This document shows positions 32,920 through 41,912 of a DNA stretch of 64,000 nt, in pieces. The notes below the pieces were generated by a model. That model was not told where the DNA came from, ran no database searches, and was given only the letters and a program-made list of their open reading frames with translations. Position 1 is the stretch's first letter. Every line of letters starts with the position of its first letter. The translations under genes were made by a program, and so were the position numbers. Origin of the DNA: Argyresthia goedartella (lineage: Eukaryota; Arthropoda; Insecta; Lepidoptera; Argyresthiidae); assembly GCA_949825045.1 (NCBI GenBank), contig OX463813.1:372001-436000 (forward strand), read 5' to 3'.

Positions 32920-33142
32920 TGTTGGTTGTTGTGTGTTTTAGGCCCAATAAAAATGGTCACAATATGCACTATACTTTTAATTGTAGTTAGATATAGCGAT
33001 ACGGTACAGTAATTAAAAGAAATATTAAAGAGGTAACGTCCGTTCGGTGCAACTCGCAATAGGATCTCTGCCGCGCGGTAGCCGTCCCTGCCCCCCGTGC
33101 CCGCACCCCGCGCCGCGCTCGCCCTCTCGGCATTCATCAGCA
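32920..33142 (-). repeat. BEL/Pao 5' LTR (single copy)
   Basis: About 223 bp on the minus strand, beginning TGTTGCTGATG at 33142 and ending CCAACA at 32920, just before the gag leader. No second LTR copy was found, so the inner boundary is inferred from the TG...CA ends. CATAT directly outside (33143-33147) fits the 5-bp duplication usual for BEL/Pao. Confidence 0.6.
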
Positions 33143-33147
33143 ACACA

Positions 33148-33540
33148 TATATTGTTGTAGAACGCTGGCTACTGATGGTTCACTTGATTGTTTTTTTTTT
33201 CTTTCTGTCATTTTTTTGAACAATGTTGATGTTGCTGATTGAGAAGAAAGTGAGCTTGCTGGCTCGGGGCTGATCGGGGCCACTTTGTGAGGAGAATTTA
33301 CACTGATCGGGGCCATTTCGTGAGGAGAATTTACATTACCATCACTCGTAACTGATCCAGCATCCTCAAAATTACCCTTTGTTTTTCTTTCATAAAGGTA
33401 TTGTTGCAGAAACTCCATCTGATCCTCGTACTTCCATTTCTTGATTTTTGAAGCACCATCTCCACTCTTGCATTTACGCTTTTTCAAGCATCTGTGATAA
33501 CCGTCTCTTAAATATTTCCATTTTTGTTTGCAGATTTTTA
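33148..33540 (-). pseudogene. Harbinger A MADF protein, exon 2 (first part)
   Basis: Begins after the acceptor TTATTACAG (AG at 33542-33541). It encodes ICKQKWKYLRDGYHRCLKK and KWKYEDQMEFLQQYL, the C-terminal half of a MADF domain, then a Ser-rich linker and SVASVLQQYM at the insertion junction. Phase 1 joins exon 1 at 36002. The frame continues at 8260 on the far side of the 24.9 kb insertion. Confidence 0.8.
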
Positions 33541-33562
33541 CTGTAATAAAAAATATATAATA

Positions 33563-34868
33563 CATAGTCAGGTCATAAGTTCTGTCACATGTGCAATATG
33601 AAATAATTTAGACATGTTTATTATTTATGTAAACATTTATATAGCAAAATTAACTTAATAAAACATAGATTCTTATGGTAATAAAGTTTATTCAAAATGA
33701 CCCCCGCGATTTTGAATACAGGCCTTTATTCTGCGCGGCCAGTCGTCTATCGCAGCACGAACGAGGTCCACGTCAATATCGGCGGCTGCCTTAATCAAGG
33801 ATGCTTTGAGTGACTCCAAATCAGGATGAGGCTTTGAGCAGGCCTTTTCCTCCAAGTGTTGCCATATCTTGTAATCTAACGGACTCAAATCTGGACTAGA
33901 GGAGGGCCAGTCTTCGTGCCGGATGAAGTCGATTTCACGCGCCAGCCAGTCTTGTGTGCTTTTCGCTCTATGAGCTGGCGCAGAATCTTGTTGGAATACC
34001 CAGTGCCTGTTATTAAACATGGTATGAGAAACAGGTTCCACAAGGTTCTTGAGGACTGTATTTTGATACACAACTGCATTCGTTTTTACGCCTTTCTCAC
34101 AAAAATGTACCTCAGTTAAGCCCCAATAAGAGACTCCCAACCAAACCATGTGCGAGGATGGAAAATGACCTCGTTGGACACGCGGAATACGGTTGCTCGC
34201 TTCTTCACTGCTGTGTGCGTACACCATATCATTTTGTTTGTTGTAGCTCTCTTCCAAGGTGAAAATTTTTTCATCCGAAAAAAGAATTTCCCGATGCTTT
34301 TTTCCCGCGTACCGCTTCAACAAAGCGCGGCATCTCTTCAGTCTCAGGTCCATTAAACGAGCGTCCAAACGATGTCCTGTTTTTCTTCGATATGCCCTAA
34401 GCCCTAAGTCTTCATTTAACACCCTTTTCACCGTGGTCCTGCTTAACCCCATCTGAAGGGCCAACAGTTTCTGCTTACGTATGGGATTTCTTTGAATTCG
34501 TGCCTTCACAGCTTTTATCTCTGCTGGAGTCCTAACAGAGCGAGGGCGACCACTTCTTGACCTGTCATCTACACTAGAGTCTTCATTGTATCGTTTTATG
34601 GTACGGTAAACGAATTTTTTGGTTATATTCAAATTTTTCAGTAAGTCGAAAATCTGAATTGGCGCGTAACCGCAACGATGCAACACAATAACTGCGACAC
34701 GGTCTTCTTTAAGTGTCCATTCCATATTTAAAAATGAAGAAAATTCTAAAAAGTACACATTTTTATTTTCATGAAAAATTCGAAATTCGAATTCAATAAA
34801 CTTTTTCGTGGCCAGCGTTCTAAATTCAAAAGTTTTTATTGTGTGACAGAAGTTATGACCTGACTGTG
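33563..34868 (-). mobile_element. mariner-like element, 1306 bp
   Basis: Terminal repeats CATAGTCAGGTCATAAGTTC (left) and CACAGTCAGGTCATAACTTC (complement of right), flanked by TA (33561-33562, 34869-34870). It carries one uninterrupted transposase. It sits in the overlap of the two Harbinger A introns, so it is younger than Harbinger A. Confidence 0.93.
33688..34725 (-). CDS. Mariner-like transposase, uninterrupted
   Basis: 345 codons from MEWTLKEDRVAVIVL, normal length for the family; an in-frame Met 11 codons upstream is less likely because it lies outside the conserved start. The N-terminal half has two helix-turn-helix segments, with the GRPR motif in DDRSRSGRPRSVRTP. The catalytic triad is visible: REILFSDEKIF, VFQQDSAPAHRAKS and SSSPDLSPLDYKIW. 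The third residue is Asp, with 36 residues between the second and third Asp by my count (classical mariner 34, maT 37). No stop or frameshift was seen, so it may be a source of active protein. Confidence 0.92.
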   Translation of the reverse strand: MEWTLKEDRVAVIVLHRCGYAPIQIFDLLKNLNITKKFVYRTIKRYNEDSSVDDRSRSGRPRSVRTPAEIKAVKARIQRNPIRKQKLLALQMGLSRTTVKRVLNEDLGLRAYRRKTGHRLDARLMDLRLKRCRALLKRYAGKKHREILFSDEKIFTLEESYNKQNDMVYAHSSEEASNRIPRVQRGHFPSSHMVWLGVSYWGLTEVHFCEKGVKTNAVVYQNTVLKNLVEPVSHTMFNNRHWVFQQDSAPAHRAKSTQDWLAREIDFIRHEDWPSSSPDLSPLDYKIWQHLEEKACSKPHPDLESLKASLIKAAADIDVDLVRAAIDDWPRRIKACIQNRGGHFE

Positions 34869-34897
34869 TATTTATATTTATTTTTCGATTGTTTCAG

Positions 34898-35774
34898 GTT
34901 GCTAGCTACTGGCGATTCATTCAAGACAATAGCACAATCTTTTCGTTTGGGATAAACAACCGTACAAGAAATCGTACATACTACATGTACAGCATTGTGG
35001 GAAGTTTTATCTAAAATGGTAATGCCTGTACCAAAAAAGAGGAATGGCAGAACATTGAAAAAGACTTTTCCGAGAAATGGAACTATCCCAACTGCATCGG
35101 TGCATAAGATGGGAAGCATATAGAAATTTTCTCACCACCAAAAAGTGGCTCCCTTTATTTTAATTACAAAAAATTCTTTTCTATAGTGCTGCTTGCTTTA
35201 GTGGATGCCAATTATAAATTTATATATGTAAATGTCGGTGATCTAGGAAAGAACAGCGACGCAGGGATCTATTCGCGATCAAATTTAGCAGCAGTTGGAG
35301 GCAAATACATTAAATATACCAGAGCCAAAAGTTTTACCAGGGACCAGAGTTCGACAACCTCACGTAATAGTTGGTGACGAAGCTTTCCCTTTAAAAACGT
35401 ACTTGATGAGACCCCATCCTGCTGCACAATTGAATGACCAATGCAGAATATATAATAAGAGGCATAGCAGAGCCCGAAGAGTTTCAGAAAACGCATTCGG
35501 CATATTGTGCCAAAAATTTAGAATCTACTATCGCAACATCTGCCTCAGTCCGGATCAAGTAGATAATGTGATTCTTGCTTCTTGTGTCCTGCACAATTTT
35601 CTCAGAGATGATATAGCATCATTTCGTATTGAAGACACTAACAACCAGGAATGCCAATTACGAGACCTTCCTCGTATAGGGGGTAATTTTGTAAACAACG
35701 CTATTCAAGTACGAAATACATTCAAAGATTACTTCAATTCCTCTCAAGGTAGTTTAGCACGGCTAAGAGCATGA
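34898..35774 (+). pseudogene. Harbinger A transposase, exon 2 (broken)
   Basis: Begins after TTTCAG with LLATGDSFKTIAQSF, then the DDE_Tnp_4 core. [20 protein letters not shown] has the first Asp, directly preceded by a stop. [19 protein letters not shown] has the second Asp and RARRVSENAFGIL the Glu. Two in-frame stops and one frameshift (near 35290) inactivate it. It is a homologue of the Harbinger B transposase, not a close copy. It lies inside the intron of the antisense MADF gene. Confidence 0.88.
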
Positions 35775-36001
35775 ACAGGGGCTGACATCAGAACAAAATA
35801 CGGAAATAGTATTTTAAATACCCGTAAATTATGTACGTACCTACTTATAACAATAAATAAGATTAATCTAAAAGGTTATTTTTTTCTTATAGTACATACA
35901 AGCTAAACAATTCAAATAAGATTATCAATGAAACCAATTATTTATAGTACATTGGAAAGGCCATCCTTCATCCACAGCAAAAAAATACGAAATTTACTTA
36001 C

Positions 36002-36137
36002 CATTTACTCCCATTTCTTGGGCTATTATAGTCCAAAGCTGGTTTTTTCTGTCTGTGTTCATGTATTTTTCGTGCATGCCGTCATATATCTCCGGATCGC
36101 TCACGAGTACAATTAATTTATCTTCCTCTATCGACAT
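36002..36137 (-). pseudogene. Harbinger A MADF protein, exon 1
   Basis: Too short for simple ORF calling. It starts MSIEEDKLIVLVSDPEIYDG, continues through HEKYMNTDRKNQLWTII, and ends at the donor GTAAGT (36001 downward), phase 1. This is the N-terminal half of a MADF domain. The next exon is at 33540. Itself unbroken; the gene is disrupted by the large insertion further on. Confidence 0.8.
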
Positions 36138-36448
36138 TTTTGAAAATCCACAGATGAAAATGACAAACAATTATCGCGCTTCCAATCCAAGTCTCTCGTT
36201 TGACTGACTATGAAAATGAAGTTCGTCAAAACGCACTCCGCGGCAGCAGAACTACACGTCGCGACAGGTCAGGTCGCGCGCGACACTTTTGGTTATTGAT
36301 CAACTTTGGCGCGCAGTTCCGCTGCAGTGCAGTTCCGTTGCCGCTTAGTGCACTTTGTCGCATATAATTTCATACAAAGAATGTTTTGACGCGTCGTGTC
36401 GCTCAGTTCCACTGCGGTGCAGTTCCGCCTAGTGCGGTCTTACCTTAA

Positions 36449-36896
36449 AACAACAACGAAGCTTCTCTTAAGGTGCGTTTCATAATCATCGAATATATGT
36501 GGAGGTCCATACCAAAACGTTTTTGATGTAAATATGTTCTAGATACTGAATTCTATCGAAATGTTAACCAAAATTGCGAAATGACGCGTCTAAACCTGTG
36601 ATAAACGGCCTTGCAATGAGTCGATTGCACCAAAACGTAATAAAAATAATTCTGATACTATATTCCCTACTAGGATATTATCATGCTTGTCAAATTATGT
36701 AAATTGCTTACGATCGAAATGTATCGTTTTGGTATGGTCATCCACATTTATATAGCCTAAAATAAAATAAAAAGCTTTTGCGATTCAACAAAAAAATTAA
36801 TGAAACTTTTTCGAATCAACAAAATGAAAGTCTTATAATTAAAATACAAATTAAAATGAAAATAATTTACATTCCCGTTTGTCACACAGTTTGAGT
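36449..36896. other. Spacer with probable MITE at 36491-36765
   Basis: ATATGTGG.GGTCCATACCAAAACG at about 36492-36515 and its near-complement CGTTTTGGTATGGTCATCCACATTTATA at about 36724-36752 form an inverted repeat around 210 bp of AT-rich DNA. No ORF. Otherwise nothing recognised. Confidence 0.5.
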
Positions 36897-36922
36897 TTAA
36901 AAGTAAATAGCATCTTCTAGGT
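36897..36922 (-). pseudogene. Last codons of an unrecognised gene, beyond the hAT
   Basis: Continuation of the coding remnant at 41027-41912 on the left side of the hAT insertion: reads through the duplicated TTCTAGGT to EDAIYF and a stop at 36897. Confidence 0.45.
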
Positions 36923-37223
36923 CAGCGGTCCACAACCTTTTTGATATTACGACCCCGAAATTAAAAAACGAGTTATGAGCGACCCCAGAAAAAAAATCAC
37001 TAAGTTAACAAGTGCAAAGGTTGGTTCAGGTAACGAAGTTAGCTGTTTTTATTTCGTAAATTATTTATATTGAAGAGGATATTTATTTTGGAAAGTAATA
37101 TTAGAGCAAACTAGAAAATATGCATTTAACATGCGAGTAATATTTATGATGGCATTAAATGAGACAAGCAATTATTTTAATATTTTATTTAAAAAAAAAG
37201 GTACATATACGTAACCTTACAAA

Positions 37224-39468
37224 CTAATGTGAACCTTGTGCTTGCACACTTGCAGTCAGTATATTAATTCTTGGTGATATATTATCAGAAACAGACACCC
37301 TCAAATCAGGTTCTACGTTAAGTCTGGAGCGATATGTTGTTTTTATTATATTAGCAGTTAATGTGGAGAAAGCTGTCTCGCAAAGGTATTTAGATGCGAA
37401 TGGCAGCAATTTCAGGAGAGATGTTTTGAATAACAGTGGATATTCCTTTTCCGCCAATAACCAGAACTTGGATAGATCCGTGGTTTTGAAAATAGATCGA
37501 AGGCTTTCATCGGAAATGAAATTGATCAGCTGCTCCTTTTCTTTTAAGTTCATCTTTACAGGATTAAGATCACAAGTGAATGGATTAATTATCCATTGGT
37601 CGCCGTGTGACGTATCTGGGAATCTTATTTCCAAGTCTTGCTTAAGGTTTGTAAGATGCATCATGATTTTGGTTTTAATTTCTTCTTCGAGCTTTATATT
37701 GTTTTCTTCAGAAAATTTCTCCAAACATGCAAACATCTCGTAGTTTTCAGAACTGATTTCGTCTATCCACAAACTTATTTTCCTACCAAAAGCTTTTATT
37801 TTGTTAGCTAAAATCAATACATTTGTACCCTTCCCTTGCAACGATTGATTTAAATCGTTAAGTTTTTACAAAATATCCGAAAGATAGCCAACTGTTGCCA
37901 GCCAATTTTCATTCAAGAAATATTCCGCTAGCTTTGGTTCCCGTTCAAGTAGAAATATTCTGATTTCATCTTTGAGATCAAATACACGTCAGAGTATTTT
38001 TCCTCGCGATAACCACCTGACCTCCGTATGTAACAGTAGATTTTTGTATTCTGATCCCATTTCACGACACATCATTTTGAAAAGGCGACTGTTTAAAGCG
38101 CGAGCTTTAATAAAATTTATTATTGTTTCGACTTGTTCCAACACTCTATTCACATCTGGTTGCAAATGTTTTACTGCAAGAGCTTCACGGTGAATCATAC
38201 AGTGAACAAAGCCTACCTGAGGTGCAATCTCAGTTACTTTTGCTTTGAATCCTGTTTTGGAGCCGGTCAATGCAGCTGCGCCGTCTGTACACACAGATAC
38301 ACAATATTCCCACTTTATGTCATGGAGTTCAAAAAAGGTATTAACTGCATTAAAAATTGCTTCACCGGTTGTTCTTCCTTCTAATCCCTGACAAAATAAT
38401 AAATCTTCGCATATGTCGTTTTCATATCGGTATCGGATAAATATCAGAAGTTGAGCTACATTAGCTACATCAGTGCTTTTATCCAGCTGAATAGCATAAT
38501 AGGGACTCCCTTTCACGCGATCTATAAGTTGTATTTTGATATCATCAGCAAGTAGATTGATACGACGATGAACAGTGTCACTTGATAGTGGAATTGTTTT
38601 CAGTACATTGGCATGCTTTTCTCCTTGCATGATCGAAACCATTTTCATTGCAGCTGGCAAAATGAGCGTCTCGCCAATGTTGTGAGGTTTTTTAGTTTTG
38701 GCAATCAAAAAGGAAACCTCGAAAGATGCTTGTAAGGCTTTTTGGTTAACTGTTGTGTATTTTTGGAAATCAACCTGCTGTGACGTTAGTTTGGTGGCAA
38801 GTTGTTTAAAATAAGATTCATCTTTATTATTTAACCCATTAATGCATGGTAAACCATATATGGTTTCATAGGTTTTGAGCTAAATAACCAAGCAATAAGG
38901 TTGAAAATCGCGATCCATTTCGGGTAAGGCCATGCGGTTAAGGGGTTAACTGTGGATGCTTAGTTTCTAGGTGCCTTTTCAGTTTGGCCGGCTTCATGCT
39001 CTCATTTGCCAAAACCTCCGAACAAACAACGCACTGTGGACGTTGTTCAAAATTCAACAGTGTACATTTAAAACCGAACTGGATGTACGATTCTTTAAAA
39101 ATGCGTTGACGCTTCCCAGTTATCTCCGATGTAGCTGTTGCTTGTTTAGTTGAAGTTGAAGCGTCACTCTCTTTATCGATGTGTGTTGAACTACAATAAT
39201 CGCTGTTATGACTAATAGTTGTAGTAGTGGAACTAGATGTTGCTCTGCTTTCATCGATAGTAATAACACTACTAGTACTTGAAGTGGCGGCATTGTTTTC
39301 ACGACTTATATTACTCGTAACAGTAGTTGTCATTGTAGAATCTGAGGCGACACTGTTGTCAAGAACTACGTGCTTAATTCTTTTGATTTGTGGTGCATTA
39401 TTAGGACTTCCGCCACCTGCATCTTTAGATGTGCGTTTTATTAGCCTCTTATCCATTGTTAACTGCAA
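37224..39468 (-). pseudogene. hAT transposase with BED finger, ZBED5/FAM200 type
   Basis: The N-terminus (Met at 39468 or 39456) is a Ser/Thr-rich region followed by a BED zinc finger: KCTLLNFEQRPQCVVCSEVL, then KRHLETKHPQL. Frame interrupted at 38946 by a MITE, resuming at 38834. The catalytic region includes YYAIQLDKSTDVANVAQLLI, CVSVCTDGAAALTGSKTG and FVHCMIHREALAVKHL. The C-terminal hAT dimerisation region is LLPFASKYLCETAFSTLTAN. There are two in-frame stops (about 37986 and 37867). Otherwise it is near full length, so decay is modest. Confidence 0.9.
38835..38945. mobile_element. 111-bp piggyBac-type MITE
   Basis: Ends CCCATTAATGCATGG and (complement) CCCCTTAACCGCATGG, flanked by TTAA on both sides (38831-38834, 38946-38949), the piggyBac signature. 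It sits inside the hAT coding region. Removing it with one TTAA restores the hAT reading frame exactly. Confidence 0.9.
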
Positions 39469-39596
39469 TAATAAATACGTATTAATAAATAAAAAATGTA
39501 TTCCAAACGATTAATATTAGATTTTTCGTCGTATGCTCGCGTGGTAACAGGATTTACTTCAAATTTATTTTCAACGAAGCACAAAAAGACAAGCAA

Positions 39597-40087
39597 AAAA
39601 AGTGGCCAAGTGCGAGTCGGACTCGCCCATGAAGGGTTCCGTGGTAGCAAGTAACAATATGACTGGATGTTAGTTGTAACTTTGTTTTTCATAGTGTTTG
39701 TATGAATGACAAAGTCTTTGCAGTTAAAATAAATGCTTTTTATCTTAAAAACTGCTTTTTTAATTTTGTTCTAACCAATTGTCGGTGAAAATTTGTAATG
39801 AGATACAAAGTATATATTTTGTTTAGATTTTTCACTCTCTTACTTTAGAAATTAGAGGGGGGACACTAATTTTTCCACTTTGGAAGGGTCTGTCTCTTTC
39901 ACGATTTACTTTGAGGAAAAATGGTTAGAGGAAACTCAACGTCATTTTTAAAGACCTATCTATAAACACCCCACATAGGTAGGTCGGATGAAAAAATATA
40001 TTTTTGGTTTCAGTTTCGTGTAAGGGGAGCCCCCCCTTAATATATATATTTTTTTATTTTTGTAAAAAATTCGTAAAGCGGTTTATA
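39597..40087 (+). repeat. Lepidoptera-type dispersed repeat, copy 2 (truncated)
   Basis: Starts GTGGCCAAGTGCGAGTCGGA and GAAGGGTTCCGT, like copy 1 at 10024. Its body is of the longer variant I remember from moth genomes (GGGGGGACACTAATTTTTCC, TAAACACCCCACATAGG). The usual terminal GGTACGGAACCC is missing: the copy ends where the next element starts. Confidence 0.75.
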
Positions 40088-40474
40088 CAGGGTGATTACG
40101 GGGTCGTGGAGCAAGAAAGAAGCATTTAACTTACTTTCTCCTAAGGATCACGATAGGTTAGGACTAACAGTACACCAGCGACTTATAATTAGTCAGCAAA
40201 AAAAAACTGCGATAATTCGACATCATGGTCACCCTACTATTTCCCAAGAAAACTTATGTCAAGTGCATGGACTTAACAATCGTTGCAGTAAGGTTGTTAT
40301 GACGACGAGGGGGGTAGTAAAGTGACCACGCATTTTGAGTCAATCATAATTTTTAAATAAAAATACGTAAATAACGAATCATCTTTGTTTCAATTAAAAT
40401 AAATACAGGTAGCATCGCAATCATTTACTGAGTCAGAAAAAAATGGTTGGGATCACGACCCCGAAATTACCCTG
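40088..40474. mobile_element. 387-bp MITE-like element, CAGGGT termini
   Basis: Left end CAGGGTGATTACGGGGTCGT, complement of right end CAGGGTAATTTCGGGGTCGT. TA flanks both sides. Non-coding. It shares the 15-mer ACGACCCCGAAATTA with the left terminus of the surrounding hAT. Confidence 0.75.
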
Positions 40475-41026
40475 TAGAAAGTCAAAGTCAAAGTAAAAAA
40501 TATTTCGCGCTGGTTTTGTTATTGAACCCACGCGTCCAAAATGGCCGCGCTGCGATGACGCCTCACTTTATTTTCTAAGTATGAGTGCACAGTTACTTAC
40601 CGTGTGCGTGGTTATCCACGAGAACACTAATCTTCTAAAAAACTTTCTACAGAAGTAATCTTCCGTGTTTTGACATCAATTAAGGATGTATTTGCAATCG
40701 ACAAAGCGGCGATGAGTACGCACGTGCGGATAGAACTGACTGAACAGACAGACCGAACGAAGAAAGAGGGATTGCGGTGGGGGCGCGGGCGCGGGAGCGG
40801 TAAGGTTGTGACGGGCGGGACTGGACAGGTCGTACTGTCGTAATTATTTTCGATTCTCTCCGTTTTAAGGACATTGTTTGATTGTATATGTAAAGAGAGG
40901 TTATATTTTATGCATAAACCTAAATAAAATTCGATAAGCACAGGACCTTGTTGACTTTTTTGGCGACCCCATAAATATCTTTCGCGACCCCACACGGGGT
41001 CGCGACCCCAGGATTGCGGACCGCTG

Positions 41027-41912
41027 TTCTAGGTTACTAAGGGTATACTCATCCGGTTTTACAGAAATTTTCAAAATGTCTATTGTTTTTACCACAGATA
41101 ATTCGGGTACGGTATCTCTGTCGACTTTTGTAGGTCTTTTGAATTTTAAGTCTGGTTTGTTGCGCCACTTTTTGCGTAGAATGATATGTCATAGGTGTGA
41201 TTATTATTACAACCCGTGACCACACCGATGTAATACTTCCACGACTTTTGTCTGTAGTACCGTATCAAAACTGTATCGTTTTGATACGGGTTTGGGAATA
41301 CACTGAAGACACCAGCTGTGTCATTGGATCAACTGTAAGGTCCTGTTGTAAGGTTTCTGTTATGTCCGTTGGTGGGCAGGACTCACCTAACTTGGAATCT
41401 GGTTGACGGGCCTGTGTACCGTTAAAATTATCATGTTGGTCTTGGGACATTTCAGTATTAATATTTATATCAACTGGTTCTCTGGAAGTTGATGGCCCTC
41501 GGCCTATATTTCCGAAAGTAGGTGTCGGAGAATCGTTGATTGGTTAAAAATTATGGTAAGGATGTAGCGAATCATCAGAGTGTTCATGAGTACTAGATTC
41601 ATCAATGTTCCAATCTTCAAAATCCCTCACGTCAAGAATACTGGAGTCACTATGAACGCTCATGTTGTCAGATATACTTGTAGTTGAGCCATCAGAGTCG
41701 GGTGAATATGTCTTTTTATTCAGTTTTTGCACCGTCTCAATTAAACCACCGGACTTTCCAACCTCATGTTCGATTGTGTCATCAACATCTGATTCGGCTG
41801 TACTGTCTTTGGTATTTGAGTTTATTTGTTTTACTCTATTTTGTTTATTTTTTAATGGTTGGCTCTTATCCATTTTTTCATCTATCGTAGTTTTCAGTCT
41901 TCTCATATTCAA
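41027..41912 (-). pseudogene. Unrecognised coding remnant at the satellite edge
   Basis: I do not recognise this gene. One minus-strand frame runs from 41912 (MNMRRLKTTIDEKMDKSQ) through an acidic, Ser-rich region (SDGSTTSISDNMSVHSDSS) and past a TAA (41543-41541) to QTRIKTIQF and a TGA. After a frameshift, near 41190, a basic segment (LRKKWRNKPDLKFKRPTK) leads to VKTIDILKISVKPDEYTLSN. That frame crosses the hAT site and stops at 36897. The high-coordinate side ends where the satellite begins, so the 5' part may have been lost. Composition suggests a disordered nuclear or retroelement ORF1-like protein, but nothing decides it. Confidence 0.45.

Larger units (their letters stand above)
7301..36445 (+). 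mobile_element. PIF/Harbinger element A, split by 24.9 kb
   Basis: The left end at 7301 (AGGTAAGACCGCACTAGGCG) is matched by the complement of the right end at 36445. Both are flanked by TAA (7298-7300, 36446-36448), the usual PIF/Harbinger target. The left half (7301-8260) holds transposase exon 1 and the last MADF exon. The right half (33143-36445) holds MADF exons 1 and 2 and the rest of the transposase. The halves are complementary without overlap, so they are one element cut by an insertion between 8261 and 33142. CATAT occurs at both junctions (8256-8260, 33143-33147) and the MADF frame reads through when joined there. Confidence 0.8.
36923..41026 (-). mobile_element. hAT element (ZBED5-like transposase)
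   Basis: Ends CAGCGGTCCACAACC (left) and CAGCGGTCCGCAATCC (complement of right), with an exact 8-bp duplication TTCTAGGT at 36915-36922 and 41027-41034. It contains a transposase pseudogene on the minus strand. A 111-bp MITE, a Lepidoptera-type repeat and another MITE-like insertion are nested inside it. The stretch 40480-40900 is GC-rich leader DNA without a gene. Confidence 0.93.

Noticed and set aside
8261..33142. A single 24.9-kb mobile element bounded by CATAT
   Set aside because: Ends do not match each other (LINE on the left, BEL LTR on the right); an accumulated set of insertions and at least one rearrangement fits better.
32920..33142. A second LTR copy of the BEL element
   Set aside because: I found no matching sequence elsewhere in the window; the element is treated as having one LTR.
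7436..35774. A functional gene with a 27-kb intron
   Set aside because: The splice sites belong to a transposon intron enlarged by insertions, and the second exon has stops and a frameshift.
40092..40325. 77-codon ORF in the MITE-like element
   Set aside because: No recognisable domain, non-coding composition, lies within a small TIR element.
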